From Candidatus Streptomyces philanthi (GTDB taxonomy: Bacteria > Actinomycetota > Actinomycetes > Streptomycetales > Streptomycetaceae): a stretch of 64,000 nt of DNA. The notes beneath the pieces were generated by a model. That model made no database searches, was not told the DNA's origin, and saw only the letters and a list, made by a program, of their open reading frames with translations. The position numbers were made by a program, and so were the translations under genes. The DNA is taken from positions 5,253,501 to 5,317,500 of the forward strand of contig CP073042.1 in assembly GCA_018114805.1 (NCBI GenBank), read 5' to 3'. Below are positions 30,035 through 40,762 of the stretch, one piece after another. Every line of letters begins with the position of its first letter. Positions within the stretch are counted from its first letter, which is position 1.

Positions 30035-31580
30035 ATGACGGAACGATCCCCGCAGCACACCCCCAACCGTCAGCTCGCCGCGCTTATCGCCGAGGCCGGT
30101 TTCTCGCACGCGGGCCTCGCCCGGCGAGTGGACCAGCTCGGGCTTGAGCACGGCCTTGACCTGCGATACGACAAGACGTCGGTAACGCGCTGGCTACGCG
30201 GGCAGCAGCCGCGTGGCACGACCCCGGCACTGATCGCCGAGGTCTTCACCCGCCGCCTCGGCAGGCGCCTGTCCGCCCAAGACCTCGGCCTCGACGCGTG
30301 CGCCCCGGTCTCCGCGGGGCTGGAGTTCGCGTCCTCGCCGAGAGGAGGCGGTGGACATCGTCAGCGGACTGTGGCGGAAGGACTCCGGCAGCCACAGCGA
30401 ACTACGGAAGGTCGCCTTCACGCCGGCCGGCCTGGTGGTCCCGAGCCGGGACTGGCTGATCGGGCGGGCCGACGACCGGGTGGCCCGCGGCGTCCCCACC
30501 CCCGGTGGGGTCGGCCGCGGCGGCGCGCCGGGCGCACCCGGCGGGCCGGGCGCGGGCGCGGGACAGCCGGCGGCGCGGGCGCCGTGGCAGGCGTCGGCAA
30601 GGCGCGCGTACCGCTGCAGAACCGGGTCGCGGTGCCGCGCCAGCGGCTCACCGACCGCACCGACCGGGGCCCGGGCCACCGGGTCACCGCCGGTGAAATC
30701 GCCGCGCTGCGCTCGGTCGGCGAACTCTTCCGGGCGCTGGACCACGCCTACGGTGGCGGCCATGCCCGGCAGGCGCTGGTGCGCTACCTGGAGCACGAGG
30801 GCGAGCCCATGCTGCGCGGCAGCTACGGCGAGACCATCGGGCGCCGCCTGTTCGCCGCCATCGCGGATCTTACCCGGCTGGCCGGCTGGACCTCGTACGA
30901 CATCGCCGCGCACGGGCTGGCGCAGCGCTACTTCGTGCAGGCCCTGCGGCTGACCCAGGCCGCGGGGGACCGGGCGTACGGCAGCTACGTGCTGGTCACG
31001 ATGAGCCGGCAGGCCGTCTACCTGGGCCACGGCCGGGAGGCGGTGCAGCTCGCGCGGGTGGCGCAGCAGGGCGTGGGCTCCGGCGCGCCGCCGGTGGTGC
31101 AGGCGCTGTTGCACGCCGCCGAGGCGCGCGGGCACGCCGTCCTGTCCGAGGCCCGGGCCTGCACGGCGTCGCTGGCGCGGGCGGAGCGGGCGCTGGAGAC
31201 GGCGCGGCCGGGCGACGACGTGCCGTACTGGGCGCGCTTCTTCGACGAGTCGTAGCTCGCCGACGACTTCGGGCACTGCTACCGCGACCTCCAGCAGTAC
31301 CGCGCCGCCGCCCAGCACGCGGAGCGCTCGCTCCAGCTCCGCGGGGCGGGGTTCGCGCGCAGCCGGGTGTTCTGCCGTGTGGTGCTGGCGACGGCCCGAC
31401 TCGGGCTCGGCGAGCTGGAGCAGGGGTGCGCGCTGGGCGCGGAGGCGGCCCAGCAGGCGGCGGAGATGCGCTCGGCGCGCGCGGTGGAGTACGTGCGCGA
31501 GTTTCGAGCGCCGGCTCGAACCGTATCGGGACGCGGCCCCGGTGCGCGGGTACCGGGAGCGGGTGGCGGCCCTGGGGTGA
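30035..31580 (+). pseudogene. NsdA-like DNA-binding/TPR regulator with frameshifts and in-frame TAG
   Basis: The N-terminus (AALIAEAGFSHAGLARRVDQ, RYDKTSVTRWLRGQQPRG) is the helix-turn-helix of a streptomycete regulator group that includes NsdA. The next part, VDIVSGLWRKDSGSHSELRK to VPSRDWLIGRAD, is in another frame between about 30345 and 30590, then the first frame returns with TAGEIAALRSVGELFRALDH and TPR-like helices. A TAG at 31253-31255 interrupts PYWARFFDES and LADDFGHCYRDLQQYRAAAQ, which reads on in frame; Gln is the likely original residue. One further shift near 31500 restores ERRLEPYRDAAPVRGYRERV before the stop. Four lesions in one gene mean decay or poor sequence. The intact protein would be about 500 residues. 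Confidence 0.75.
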
Positions 31581-31748
31581 GCCGGGGCGTCCCGCTCGAC
31601 GAGGGTGTGTCGAACGGGCGTCGTACGGCTGGTTCCGCGTTCGGGTGGGGCACGAGCGTGAGTGGGAGCGGTTGCACGACCCACCCGCGCCCGTGCCGTA
31701 CGCGGCTCCCGGGGCCGGCCACAGCCTCCCCGGCCGGCCCCCGGGCGG

Positions 31749-33055
31749 TCAGGCGGCCGCGCTGAGCGGCGTGGCGTCGCAGCCCGGGTTCAGCCCGAAG
31801 TCGCGCAGGACCTCCCGGGCCGCGCGGCGCCCGGAGTACAGCGCGCCCTGGGCCGAGCTGGTGTCGCGGTGGTCGCCGCACACGTACGGCCGTGCAGCAG
31901 ACGCACCGGGCGGCGCAGGTCGTGCGGCGCGGGCATGGCCGGCACCGCGTAGGGGTCGGGGAAGGCGGCGAACAGCGCCAGTCGCGGGTGGAGGTGGCGT
32001 AGACGCGCGCGAGCTGGCCGCGCGCGGCGTCGTCCAGCGTTCCGCCGGCGCTGTCGCCGCCGCGCCGAGCGCGACCGCCGTGATAAGCGCCTGCCCCGGC
32101 CGGCTGCGCGCCGGGTCCACCTCGCTGGCCACCATGGTGTACGCGACGGGGCCGCGCCGGTCGCCGGCCAGCACGAGCGCGGGCTCGCGCAACGGCGCGC
32201 TCGGCGCCGCGTAGTGCAACACCGTCACCGGGTGGAAGGCCGGCAGGCGCAGCCCGGGCAGCAGGTCGGCCGCGGCCTTGGCGCCGGTGGCCACGACCAC
32301 CGAACGGCAGCTCAGTTCGCCGTGCTCGGCGGTGGCCACCCGGGTGGTGGAGGTGGAGACGGCGCGTACGCCGGTGCGCACCCGTCCCGGGCGGCAACAG
32401 GGCCGCCAGCAGCTCCGGGACCGCGGCGGCGCCGCCCGCGGCCAGCGACAGCCGGCCGCGGGCGTATCCGCGCAGCGCCAGGTCGGCGCAGTGGCTTGAG
32501 GTGATCAGCTCCGGGTAGGAGAGCAGCGCGGTCAGCAGTGGGCGCAGGAAGCCGTCGATGGTGCGAGATGGCAGCCCACGGACCGTCAGGGACGCGGCGG
32601 TCGGGCGCTCGGGGCGCGCGAGGAGCCGGTGCGTCGGCACCGCCGCGAGCCGGCTGAGGGCGGCGCCGAGCCGGGCCTGGTCGAGCCCGCCGGCGCGCGG
32701 GCCGCCGTCGCCAGCCGCGCGCCGTGCTGAACGCGCCGCCGGTGCCGCGCGGCTCGCCCATCCGGTGCGTCCGGCCCTCGCCGTGCACCAGCACGCCGGG
32801 CGACAGCGGGCGCAAGGGCAGCTCCCCGAGCCCCGGCGTGCGCCGCAGCTCGGGGAAGGAGGTGTTGAGGAACTCGCCGGTGCGGTCGAGTCGGAAACCG
32901 TCGATGTCATCGGTCGTCATGCGCCCGCCGACCCTGGGTTCGGCCTCCAGGACCCGCACCGTGAGTCCGGCGCTGGTCAGTTGGTGAGCCGCGGCGAGAC
33001 CGGCCAGACCGGCCCTGACGATCACGACGTCCGTGTGGCGTGCGCTGCCGAGCAC
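31749..33055 (-). pseudogene. FAD-dependent amine oxidase-like oxidoreductase, frameshifted
   Basis: Resembles NAD(P)/FAD-dependent oxidoreductases of the protoporphyrinogen/amine oxidase type, normally about 430 residues. The N-terminal dinucleotide motif reads VVIVRAGLAGLAAA; the first glycine of GxGxxG is Arg (GGG to AGG type change). VLEAEPRVGGRMTTDDIDGF follows, then the frame breaks near 32700 and continues as LTVRGLPSRTIDGFLRPLLT, breaks near 32395 and continues as RSVVVATGAKAAADLLPGLR, and ends after more shifts in YVCGDHRDTSSAQGALYSGR, the FAD-binding C-terminal motif. At least three indels plus the glycine change. Substrate unknown. Confidence 0.72.
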
Positions 33056-33433
33056 GTGCCCCTCCCCGAGGTCGCTGCGATGTTCTGGGGCCTGGTGCCC
33101 TCAACTTGCTAGGGCGATGCGTGAACCGGACTCGACGGTAGGAAGAAAGCCGGGCGACGGCAGTCGCGCATCGACCGAGCACGGTCGCACGACGGTCGCA
33201 CGCGCGTCGGGTGGTACTGGCGGACGACGCGGGGCACCGGTGGTGGGGCCGGGGGCGCGAGGCCCGGCGGGCGTGAGCAGCCCCGCGCCGCCGGCACGCG
33301 GTACGGCGGGCGCGGGGGAGCCGGCGGCGCGCGGGTGTGGTACCGGGGTGGGCGGGGCGGTGGTCGTCCGGGGGCGGCGTTCGCCGGTGGTGGGCGGGGC
33401 CGCGCCGGCGGCCTCCCTCCGCCGCCCGGCCCT
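33056..33433. other. 378-bp stretch without a gene
   Basis: GC-rich spacer between two minus-strand genes. No start with a ribosome binding site and no recognisable motif on either strand. Confidence 0.5.
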
Positions 33434-34237
33434 CAGGCGGCCCGGATCGCGTCGTCGATGTGCGGGAAGGCGAAGCGGAACCCGGTGTCCAACAGGCTTC
33501 GGGGGGACGCGTTGGCTGCTCAGGACGTCTGTGGACAGTTCGCCGAGGGCAAGCCGCAGCGCGGGCCGGGGACGGCCAGCTTCGCGGGCCGGCGCAGCAC
33601 CCGCCCCATGGCGGCGGTGGCCTCGCGGTTGGTGACCGGCTCGGGCGTGGTGAGGTTCACCGGGCCCGACAGCGACTCGGTCACGATGACGTGGCGCAGC
33701 GCCGCCACCTCGTCCCGCAGGGCGATGAAGCTCCAGTACTGGTCGCCGGCGCCGAGCCGGCCGCCGAGCCCCATTCGGAACAGCGGGAACATCCGCCCCC
33801 AGGCCCCGCCGCCGCGCGCCACCACCAGCCCGGTGCGGGCGTACACGGTGCGGATGCCGTCCTCGACGGCGGGCTCCGCCGCCTCCTCCCACTCCTGGCA
33901 CAGGTCGGCCAGGAAGCCGTGCCCGGGCGGGGTGTCGAGCGACGCGACGGCCTCGGCGATCGCGGAGGTGCCCAGCACCCGGCTGTCCCGCAACTCCCGC
34001 TTGCGCGCCGCACTCCAGCGCCGGTCGCCGATGCCCGCGCCGGCCAGGTGGACGACGGCCTCGCAGCCGATCAGACCGCTGGCGTCCACCCACTGCCGGT
34101 GTGGGTCCCACTCCACCTCGTGGTCGGTGCGAGGGGCGCGTCGTACGAGGCGTACGACGTGATGGCCGTCGTCCCGCAGCGCGTCGGCGAGCGCGGAGCC
34201 GATGAGGCCGGACGCACCGGTGACTGCTAATACGCAT
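33434..34237 (-). pseudogene. TIGR01777-family epimerase (SDR-like), frameshifted with internal loss
   Basis: NAD(P)-binding protein of the YfcH/TIGR01777 group. The start should be MRI-AVTGASGLIGSALADAL, but an extra base at about 34225-34230 puts ATG 34237 out of frame with the GASGLIG motif. The middle reads CEAVVHLAGAGIGDRRWSAA then TSAIAEAVASLDTPPGHGFLADLC; relatives I recall have about 25 more residues at this junction, including the Ser and the YGD motif of the active site, so an in-frame deletion is likely. After NREATAAMGRVLRRPAKLAV, the frame shifts twice (about 33580 and 33495) to end in LLDTGFRFAFPHIDDAIRAA. Roughly 268 residues against about 300 usually. Confidence 0.75.
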
Positions 34238-34373
34238 GCCCGCCATACTGCCCCCGATCGGCCCGGCGATGTGCCGGGACAGGCGGGTGGGCGCCGCGCG
34301 GCGGTCGGGACGGGCACACCCGCGAGCGGCCCGGGGGTGTCGGGGGCCGGGGCCCGGTGGCACAGTGATCCAC

Positions 34374-34874
34374 ATGTGCGAACCCGCGCCCGCCGCGCGG
34401 CGGGCCGACGGGGCGGCGCTGGCCGCCATCGACCGACGCGTGTGGTCCACGCTGCACTCGCCCGCGCTCGCGCCCGCGCCCGCGCCGTCGACGGACCCGG
34501 GCCAGCCGTTCTTCGACGACCAGGGCCCGCCGGCGCAGTACCTGGTGGTCGAGGTGGACGGCCGGGTCGGCGGCTACATCCGGCTGTGCCCGCCGACGCC
34601 GCTGGCGTCCAACGCCCACGTACGGCAGATCCTCGGGCTCGCCGTCGACGACGGGGCCCGGGGACGCGGTGCCGCGCGCGCTCTGCTGCGCGCGGCGTGC
34701 GCCCGGGCGCGTGCGGAGGGCGCCACGCGGCTCACGCTGCGCGTGCTGGGGCACAACGAAGCGGCCCGGAAGCTGTACGCGTCCGAGGGGTTCGCTGTGG
34801 ATGGCGTGCTGCCCGGGGAGTTCCTGCTCGCGGGCGCGTCCGTGGACGACGTGCTGGTGGGGTGCGCCCTGTGA
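34374..34874 (+). CDS. GNAT-family N-acetyltransferase
   Basis: Protein of 166 residues. The acetyl-CoA-binding motif A is ILGLAVDDGARGRGAARALL, followed by the motif B segment RLTLRVLGHNEAARKLYASE and a GF turn. ATG 34374 is chosen because the GNAT fold begins at RRADGAALAAIDRRVW shortly after; the earlier start at 34236 overlaps the divergent gene and adds filler. Substrate unknown, cytoplasmic. Confidence 0.85.
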   Translation: MCEPAPAARRADGAALAAIDRRVWSTLHSPALAPAPAPSTDPGQPFFDDQGPPAQYLVVEVDGRVGGYIRLCPPTPLASNAHVRQILGLAVDDGARGRGAARALLRAACARARAEGATRLTLRVLGHNEAARKLYASEGFAVDGVLPGEFLLAGASVDDVLVGCAL

Positions 34875-34918
34875 GGCGTCGGGCCCGCCCGTCGGGGGCC
34901 GGATCGTAGCGTCGGGGG

Positions 34919-35446
34919 TCAGCCGCCCGCGCCCCGGAACCGGTCCCACAGCAGCGGGAAGCGGTCCGCCAGCGCCTTGTCGTCGCGCAGTGGGAGGGCG
35001 GGGCCGGCCGGCTCGTCCGGTGGCTCGGGAAGGCCGAGGTCGGGCGTTTCGAGGCCGGTGAGCTGCTCGTACGCCTCGTCCGCCGCGTAGCCCAGGTCCT
35101 CTGCGTCGCCGTCCGCGCGCGGGTCGAAGTCGGCCAGCAGCCGCGCGAGGTCGTCGGGCTCGTGCAGCGCCCCCTCGAAGACCTCCCGGCCCTGCCCGAT
35201 CAACCAGCAGCGGAAGTCGTCGAACACGTCCTCGCTCGTGTCGTCCAGCAACACGGTGGCGGCGCCCCACAGGTCCCAGCGGTAGGCGCGGTGGTAGCGC
35301 GCCTCGAAGTGGCGGGCGAAGTCGGCCACGGAGTCCGGGTCGAGTAGCAGCAACCGGTCGATGAGCAGGTCCGCCTGGTACTCGGGATCGCCGTCCGATG
35401 CCTCGCGCGAGGCGTCGATCAGTGCCCAGAACTCCGTCTCGTCCAT
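34919..35446 (-). CDS. DUF4240 domain protein
   Basis: Acidic protein of 175 residues starting MDETEFWALIDASREASDGD. The W-x-L-I-D start, DSVADFARHFEARYHRAYRW and WGAATVLLDDTSEDVFDDFR match the DUF4240 family of bacterial proteins of unknown function. A Pro-rich acidic tail ends it. ATG 35446 is chosen over 35485 because the family begins at this methionine. No partner genes are evident. Confidence 0.85.
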   Translation of the reverse strand: MDETEFWALIDASREASDGDPEYQADLLIDRLLLLDPDSVADFARHFEARYHRAYRWDLWGAATVLLDDTSEDVFDDFRCWLIGQGREVFEGALHEPDDLARLLADFDPRADGDAEDLGYAADEAYEQLTGLETPDLGLPEPPDEPAGPALPLRDDKALADRFPLLWDRFRGAGG

Positions 35447-35739
35447 CACAGGGACCAGCATCGGCCCTGCGCCATGGCCGTGCACGCCGAGCGCCCCGGA
35501 TGCGGCTGTGTCGTTACCGCGTACGGGGTCGGCCCGTTACTTCCCCGCTCGTACGACCGCCGTGGTGCGCACGACCGTCACCGACCGCCGTGGTGCGTAC
35601 GACTGTCGCGCGGCCACGGCCGTGCCGGGCCCGACCGGCGGGCGCGCGACGTCGTTCGGCCGCGAAATCCACGGCAATCACGACAGGAGATGACTCCTTT
35701 CCCCGACACAGTCGTCCACGGCAACACCGTGAGGAACCG

Positions 35740-36697
35740 ATGAAGGGACGAGGACACGTGAACACCCAGGGCGGGCGCGCACTGTCGGACAAGATCGCAC
35801 TGGTGGCGGGCGCGACCCGTGGCGCGAGCCGGGCGATCGCCATCGCGCTGGGCGGGCGCGACCGTGTACGTCACGGGGCGCACCACGCGCGGTGACGACG
35901 GCGCCGGCGCCCGGCTGAGCGAGGTGGGCCGGGCGACCGAGACCATCGAGGAGACCGCCGAACTGGTCACGGCGGCCGGCGGCACGGGCATCGCCGTCCA
36001 CACCGACCACCTGGAGCCGGAGCAGGTACGGGCTCTCGCGCGGCGCGTCGACGACGGGCACGGGCGGCTCGACATCCTGGTCAACGGCGTCTGGGGCGGC
36101 GACCGGCTGATCGAGTTCGACACCAGGGCGTGGGAGGTGGACCTCGACAAGGGGCTGCGGATGCTGCGGCTCGGCATCGACTCGCACCTGATCCCCCTCT
36201 ACCACCTGCTCCCGCTGCTGATCCGGTGGCCCGGTGGCCTGGTGGTCGAGATGACCGACGGCACCGCCCACTTCAACGCCACCTACCGGGGCAACCTCTT
36301 CTTCGACATCGTCAAGAACGTGCCGATCCGGGCCGCGTTCGGGGTCGCGGAGGAGTTGAAGGAGTTCGGCGGCACGGCCGTCAGCATGTCGCCCGGCTTC
36401 CTGCGGTCGGAGGAGATGCTCGACCACTTCGGGGTGACCGAGGAGAACTGGCGCGACGCGATCGCGCGGGAACCGCACTTCGCCATCGCCGAGTCCCCGG
36501 CACTCATTGGCCAGGCGGTCGCCGCGCTCGCCTGCGACGAGGACCGGGCCCGCTGGAACGGTGCCTCGCTCTCCAGCGGCGAACTGGCCAGGGTCTACGA
36601 CTTCCGCGACACCGACGGCTCCCAGCCCGACTGCTTCGGCTACTTCCGTGACCTGCTCTTCGGCAAGAAGGAGGGGTCGGTCGAGGACTACCGGTAG
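35740..36697 (+). pseudogene. SDR-family oxidoreductase with a one-base frameshift; catalytic Tyr is Phe
   Basis: Short-chain dehydrogenase/reductase of about 315 residues after repair. The N-terminal cofactor motif is SDKIALVAGATRGASRAIAI, then the frame shifts near 35853 to GATVYVTGRTTRGDDGAGAR. Further family landmarks: DHLEPEQVRALARRV, LDILVNGVWGG, and SMSPGFLRSEEMLDHFGVTE. The catalytic YxxxK is NLFFDIVK here, with Phe in place of the Tyr I recall in relatives. ATG 35740 and GTG 35758 both have GAGGA upstream; I use the first. Either a pseudogene or a sequence error on top of a non-catalytic variant. Confidence 0.75.
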
Positions 36698-36764
36698 GGC
36701 GCGCGCCACGGCGGGGGTAGGTGGAGGGGTGGGGAAGCGGGGTGGGCGGGGCGCCGGGCCGGCG

Positions 36765-37725
36765 TCAGGCGTAGTGGGCGGCGGCCTGGGCCAGGGCCGC
36801 GGCCATGCGTGCGCGCAGCGCGGGAGGCTCGATCACCTCGCACTCCGGGCCGAGCCCGAGGAGCTGGTCGTAGGCGACGTCCAGCGTCTCGACGGGCAAG
36901 GTGACCGTGATCCAACCCCGTGGGTCGGGGTCGGCCGCCGCGGCGATCGACTCCCGGGCCGTGCCGGGTCCCGTCCGGAGCGGGAGCAGCCGGGCTCCGC
37001 GCTCCGACAGGCGGAGCACGACCTCCGCGCGCAGGATCGAGCGCTGGAAGTCCGCCGCGCGGTCCGCCCAGAAGGCGGGCAGCTCGAAGGAGGCGTCCCG
37101 CTGGAAGCGCTCACCGGACGGCTCGACGGCCGTGAACCGGTCGACGCGGTAGACCCGCCGCGAGGCGTCCACGCGCCCCGCCAGGTAGCCAGAACCCCGC
37201 CTTGAGTACGAGCCCGTACGGTTCCAAGGCGCGCTCCACCTCGCTGCCGCCCCGGCGGTAGCGGCCGGTGAGCCGTCGGTCGTCCCACACGGCGTCGGCG
37301 ATCACCGGGAGCAGCTCGGGGGTGCTCGGTGCATGGTACCAGGCCGGGGCGTCCAGGTAGAAGCGCTGGGCCGCGCCGTCCGCCGCGTCGCTCAGCTCGG
37401 GCAGCAGGGCGGCCGACACCTTCAGCCGGGCGGCTGAGGCGGTGTCCGCGAGGCCCATCTCGCGCAGCGCCGACGGCACCCCGGAGAGGAAGAGCGCCTC
37501 CGCCTCCGTGCGACCGAGGCCGGTCAGCCGGGTGCGGTAGCCGCCGATTAGCCCGCCGGCCCGGCCCCGGTCCGCGTAGATTGGGACGCCGGCCTCGGAC
37601 AGGGCCAGTACGTCCCTGGCCACCGTCCGCTCCGAAACCTCCAACTCCTCCGCCAGCTCCGCCCCCGTCATCAGGGCCCGGGATTGGAGCAGCAACACCA
37701 TCTTGATCAGTCGGGCCGCGCGCAT
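36765..37725 (-). pseudogene. HTH/WYL-type transcriptional regulator with a one-base frameshift
   Basis: DeoR-like winged helix regulator with WYL domain, about 319 residues when repaired. N-terminal HTH: MRAARLIKMVLLLQSRALMT then AELAEELEVSERTVARDVLA. The sensor part includes PEAELFLSGVPSALREMG-like helices (residues EAEALFLSGVPSALREMGL). An extra base near 37190 breaks KAGFW-YLAGRVDASRRVYRVDRF; the C-terminal part runs in frame to 36765. Span is 961 bp, one over a multiple of three. Possibly it controls the divergent or neighbouring oxidoreductase genes; no operator was identified. Confidence 0.8.
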
Positions 37726-37934
37726 GGGCTCATGATGCACGCGACCACTGACAGTCGCGGCTGCTCCGCCCCACCGGCCCGGGGGAGCGGGCCGGTGGGT
37801 GTGGTCGAGAGGGGAGCGGGCCGGTGAGAGGCGGTCCGTACGAGAGAGCCGCCCGGGGAGTGGGCTTGCCGAGGCGCGGCCACCGGGGCGGCGGGCGGGC
37901 CGATGGCGCGGGCCGGCCCGCTCGCCGCGAACCG

Positions 37935-40744
37935 TCAGAGTCCGTACCGCTCCGCGGCCTCGCGGACCGTCTCCGGCTTGACCTCCCCGCGCTTGGCCAG
38001 CGCGGCGAGCGCCGCGACGGTCACGGACTGGGGGTCGACGCCGAAGTGGCGGCGGACGGCCTCGCGGGTGTCGGAGAGGCCGAAGCCGTCCGTGCCGATC
38101 GAGGTCCAGTCCTGCTCCACCCAGGGCGCTATCTGGTCGGGAACCGACCGCATCCAGTCGCTGACGGCGAGGACCGGGCCCGGTGCGCCGGCCAGGGCAC
38201 GGGTGACGTACGGGACCCGATCCTCGCCCTTGAGCTGCGCCGCATCGCAGGACAGGGCGTCGCGGCGCAGCTCGGTCCATGAGGGTGCCGACCACACGTC
38301 GGCGACTCCTCAGTCATCAGCCAGCAGCCGCTGGGCGTCCAGGGCCCAGTGGATGGCCGTGCCGGAGGCCAGGAGTTGCAGATGCGGCGGGCTGGCGCCG
38401 GCGTCGGTGGTGGGCGCTCCGGTGGCCGTCGCGGCAGCGGAGGTCGCGGCCGCCCGCTGCTCGTCGGCCGGCCGGTAGCGGTAGAGGCCCTTGAGGATGC
38501 CCTCCTCGACGCCCTCCGGCATCGGCGGCTGCACCTTGGTCTCGGTTGTAGACCGTCAGGTAGTAGAAGACGTCGGGGTCCTCGCCCGGCTCGGGGCGGT
38601 ACATCCGACGCAGCCCCTCCTTGACGATCACCGCCACCTCGTAGGCGAACGCCGGGTCGTACGAGATCGCCGCCGGGTTGGTGGAGGCGATCAGGTGCGA
38701 GTGGCCGTCCGCGTGCTGGAGTCCCTCGCCGGTCATCGTGGTGCGGCCGGCGGTCGCGCTGATGACGAAGCCGCGGCCCAACTGGTCGGCCAGCGCCCAG
38801 AACTGGTCCGCCGTGCGCTGCCAGCCGAACATCGAGTAGAAGATGTAGAACGGGATCATCGGCTCGGCGTGCGTGGCGTACGACGTCGCCGCTGCGGTGA
38901 AGTCGGCCAGCGAACCCGCCTCGGTGATGCCTTCGTTGAGGATCTGACCGTTTTTGGCCTCCTTGTAGTACAGGAGCTGATCGCGGTCGACCGGGTCGTA
39001 CGTCTGGCCGACCGGCGAGTAGATCCCGGCCGATGGGAACAGCGACTCCATGCCGAAGGTGCGCGCCTCGTCCGGCACGATCGGCACCCAGCGGTGGCCG
39101 GTCTCCTTGTCCCGCATGAGGTCCTTGACCAGCTGGACGAACGCCATCGTGGTGGCGATCTCCTGGGTGCCCGAGCCCTTGTACAGCGCCTCGAACGGCT
39201 TCTGCGCGGGGGCCGGCAGCGGCCTCGCGACCACCTTCCGGGCCGGGGCGGGGCCGCCGAGCGCGGCGCGGCGCTCGTGCAGGTAACGCACCTCGGGCGA
39301 GTTCTGGCCGGGGTGCCAGTACGGCACGAGGTCGCCGCTCAGCGCGCTGTCCGGGATGGGCAGCTCCAGCAGGTCCCGCATGGCGCGGAACTCCTTGCCG
39401 GCGAGCTTCTTCATCTGGTGGTTGGCGTTGCGGGACTCGAAGCCGGGGCCCAGGGTGTACCCCTTGACGGACGGTCTGCGCCAGGATCACCGTCGGCGCC
39501 CCGCGGTGCTCGACGGCCGCCCGGTAGGCCGCGTACACCTTGCGCGGCTCGTGGCCGGCGCGCGAGGTCTGGAACAGCTCCAGGAGCTTGGCGTCGGTCA
39601 GCTGGCGGCCGAGCGCGGCGAGCGCGGGCTCGCCGCCGAAGAAGTGCTCGCGCACGTAGCTCGTGTCACGCGTCGCGTACGTCTGCAACTGGGCGTCCGG
39701 GACCTCGCGAAGCCGGCGCAGCAGCGCGCCCTCGGTGTCCCGCGCCAGCACCTCGTCCCACGCGGCGCCCCACAGCGCCTTGACCACGTTCCACCCGGCG
39801 GCGCGGAACTGCGCCTCAAGCTCCTGCACGATATTGAAGTTGGGCCGCACCGGGCCGTCGAGGCGCTGGAGGTTGCAGTTGATGACGAAGGTGAGGTTGT
39901 CCAGCCCCTCCCGGCCGGCCAGCGCGAGGGCGGCGGTCGACTCGGGCTCGTCCATCTCGCCGTCCCCGAGGAAGGCCCACACCCGGGAGCCGTAGGTGTC
40001 CTTGACGCCCCGGTGCTCCAGGTACCGGTTGAACCGCGCCTGGCAGATCGCCGAGAGCGGGCCGAGGCCCATCGAGACCGTGGGGAACTCCCACAGCCAG
40101 GGGAGTCGGCGCGGGTGTGGGTAGGACGGCAGCCCGCCCGCGTTGCCCGCCGCCTCCTGCCGGAACCGGTCGAGCTGCGCCTCGCCGAGCCGGCCGTCGA
40201 GGAACGCCCGGGCGTAGATGCCGGGCGACGCGTGGCCCTGCAGGTAGAGCTGGTCGCCGGACTGGTCGCCCTCCTTGCCGCGGAAGAAGTGCTGGAAGCC
40301 GGTCTCGTAGAGCCAGGCGGCGGAGGCGAAGGTGGCGATGTGCCCACCGAGGCCGAACCGCGCCCCGCGGGTGACCATCGCGGCGGCGTTCCACCGGTTC
40401 CACGCCGTGATCCGGGCCTCCAGCGCCTCGTCGCCCGGATAGGCGGGTTCGGCGGCGGTGGGGATCGTGTTGACGTAGTTCGTCTCCTGGAGCTGGGGCA
40501 GGTCCAGACCCCGTGGGGCGTCCGGGCGCGCGGCGTGCTCCAGGGTGCGGCGTAGCAGGTACGCGGCCCGGTGCGGGCCCGCCGCCTCGGTCACGGCGTC
40601 GAGCGACTCGCGCCACTCGGCCGTCTCCTGCGGGTCCCGGTCCGGGAGCTGGTCGAGCTGGCTGTACGGCGGGCGTACGGCGTCGGGTATGGGTGGCCCC
40701 TTTCCGGACGAGTGAAGGGCAAGAGCGGCAGGCAGGGGGCGCAC
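37935..40744 (-). pseudogene. aceE: Pyruvate dehydrogenase E1 (homodimeric, AceE type) with three lesions
   Basis: Thiamine-diphosphate-dependent E1 subunit, about 935 residues when repaired. ThDP motif: WAFLGDGEMDEPES then NLTFVINCNLQRLDGPVRPN. Later segments are GHRWVPIVPDEARTFGMESL and QTYDPVDRDQLLYYKEAKNG. Lesions: a 4-bp tandem duplication (GACGGACG, 39466-39473) before KGYTLGPGFESRNA; one extra base near 38545 before ETKVQPPMPEGVEEG; and an in-frame TGA near 38309 in LLADD-stop-GVADVWSAPS, where relatives have Trp. The lengths add up exactly (2810 minus 5 is divisible by three). GTG 40744 is the first start but has a poor ribosome site. If the lesions are real the strain must rely on a paralogue. 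Confidence 0.88.
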
Positions 40745-40762
40745 CCCGCGTTCGAGGATACG

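Noticed and set aside
17894..31255. Reassignment of TAG to an amino acid in this genome
   Set aside because: Intact genes in the same window end at TAG with normal length, so TAG works as a stop.
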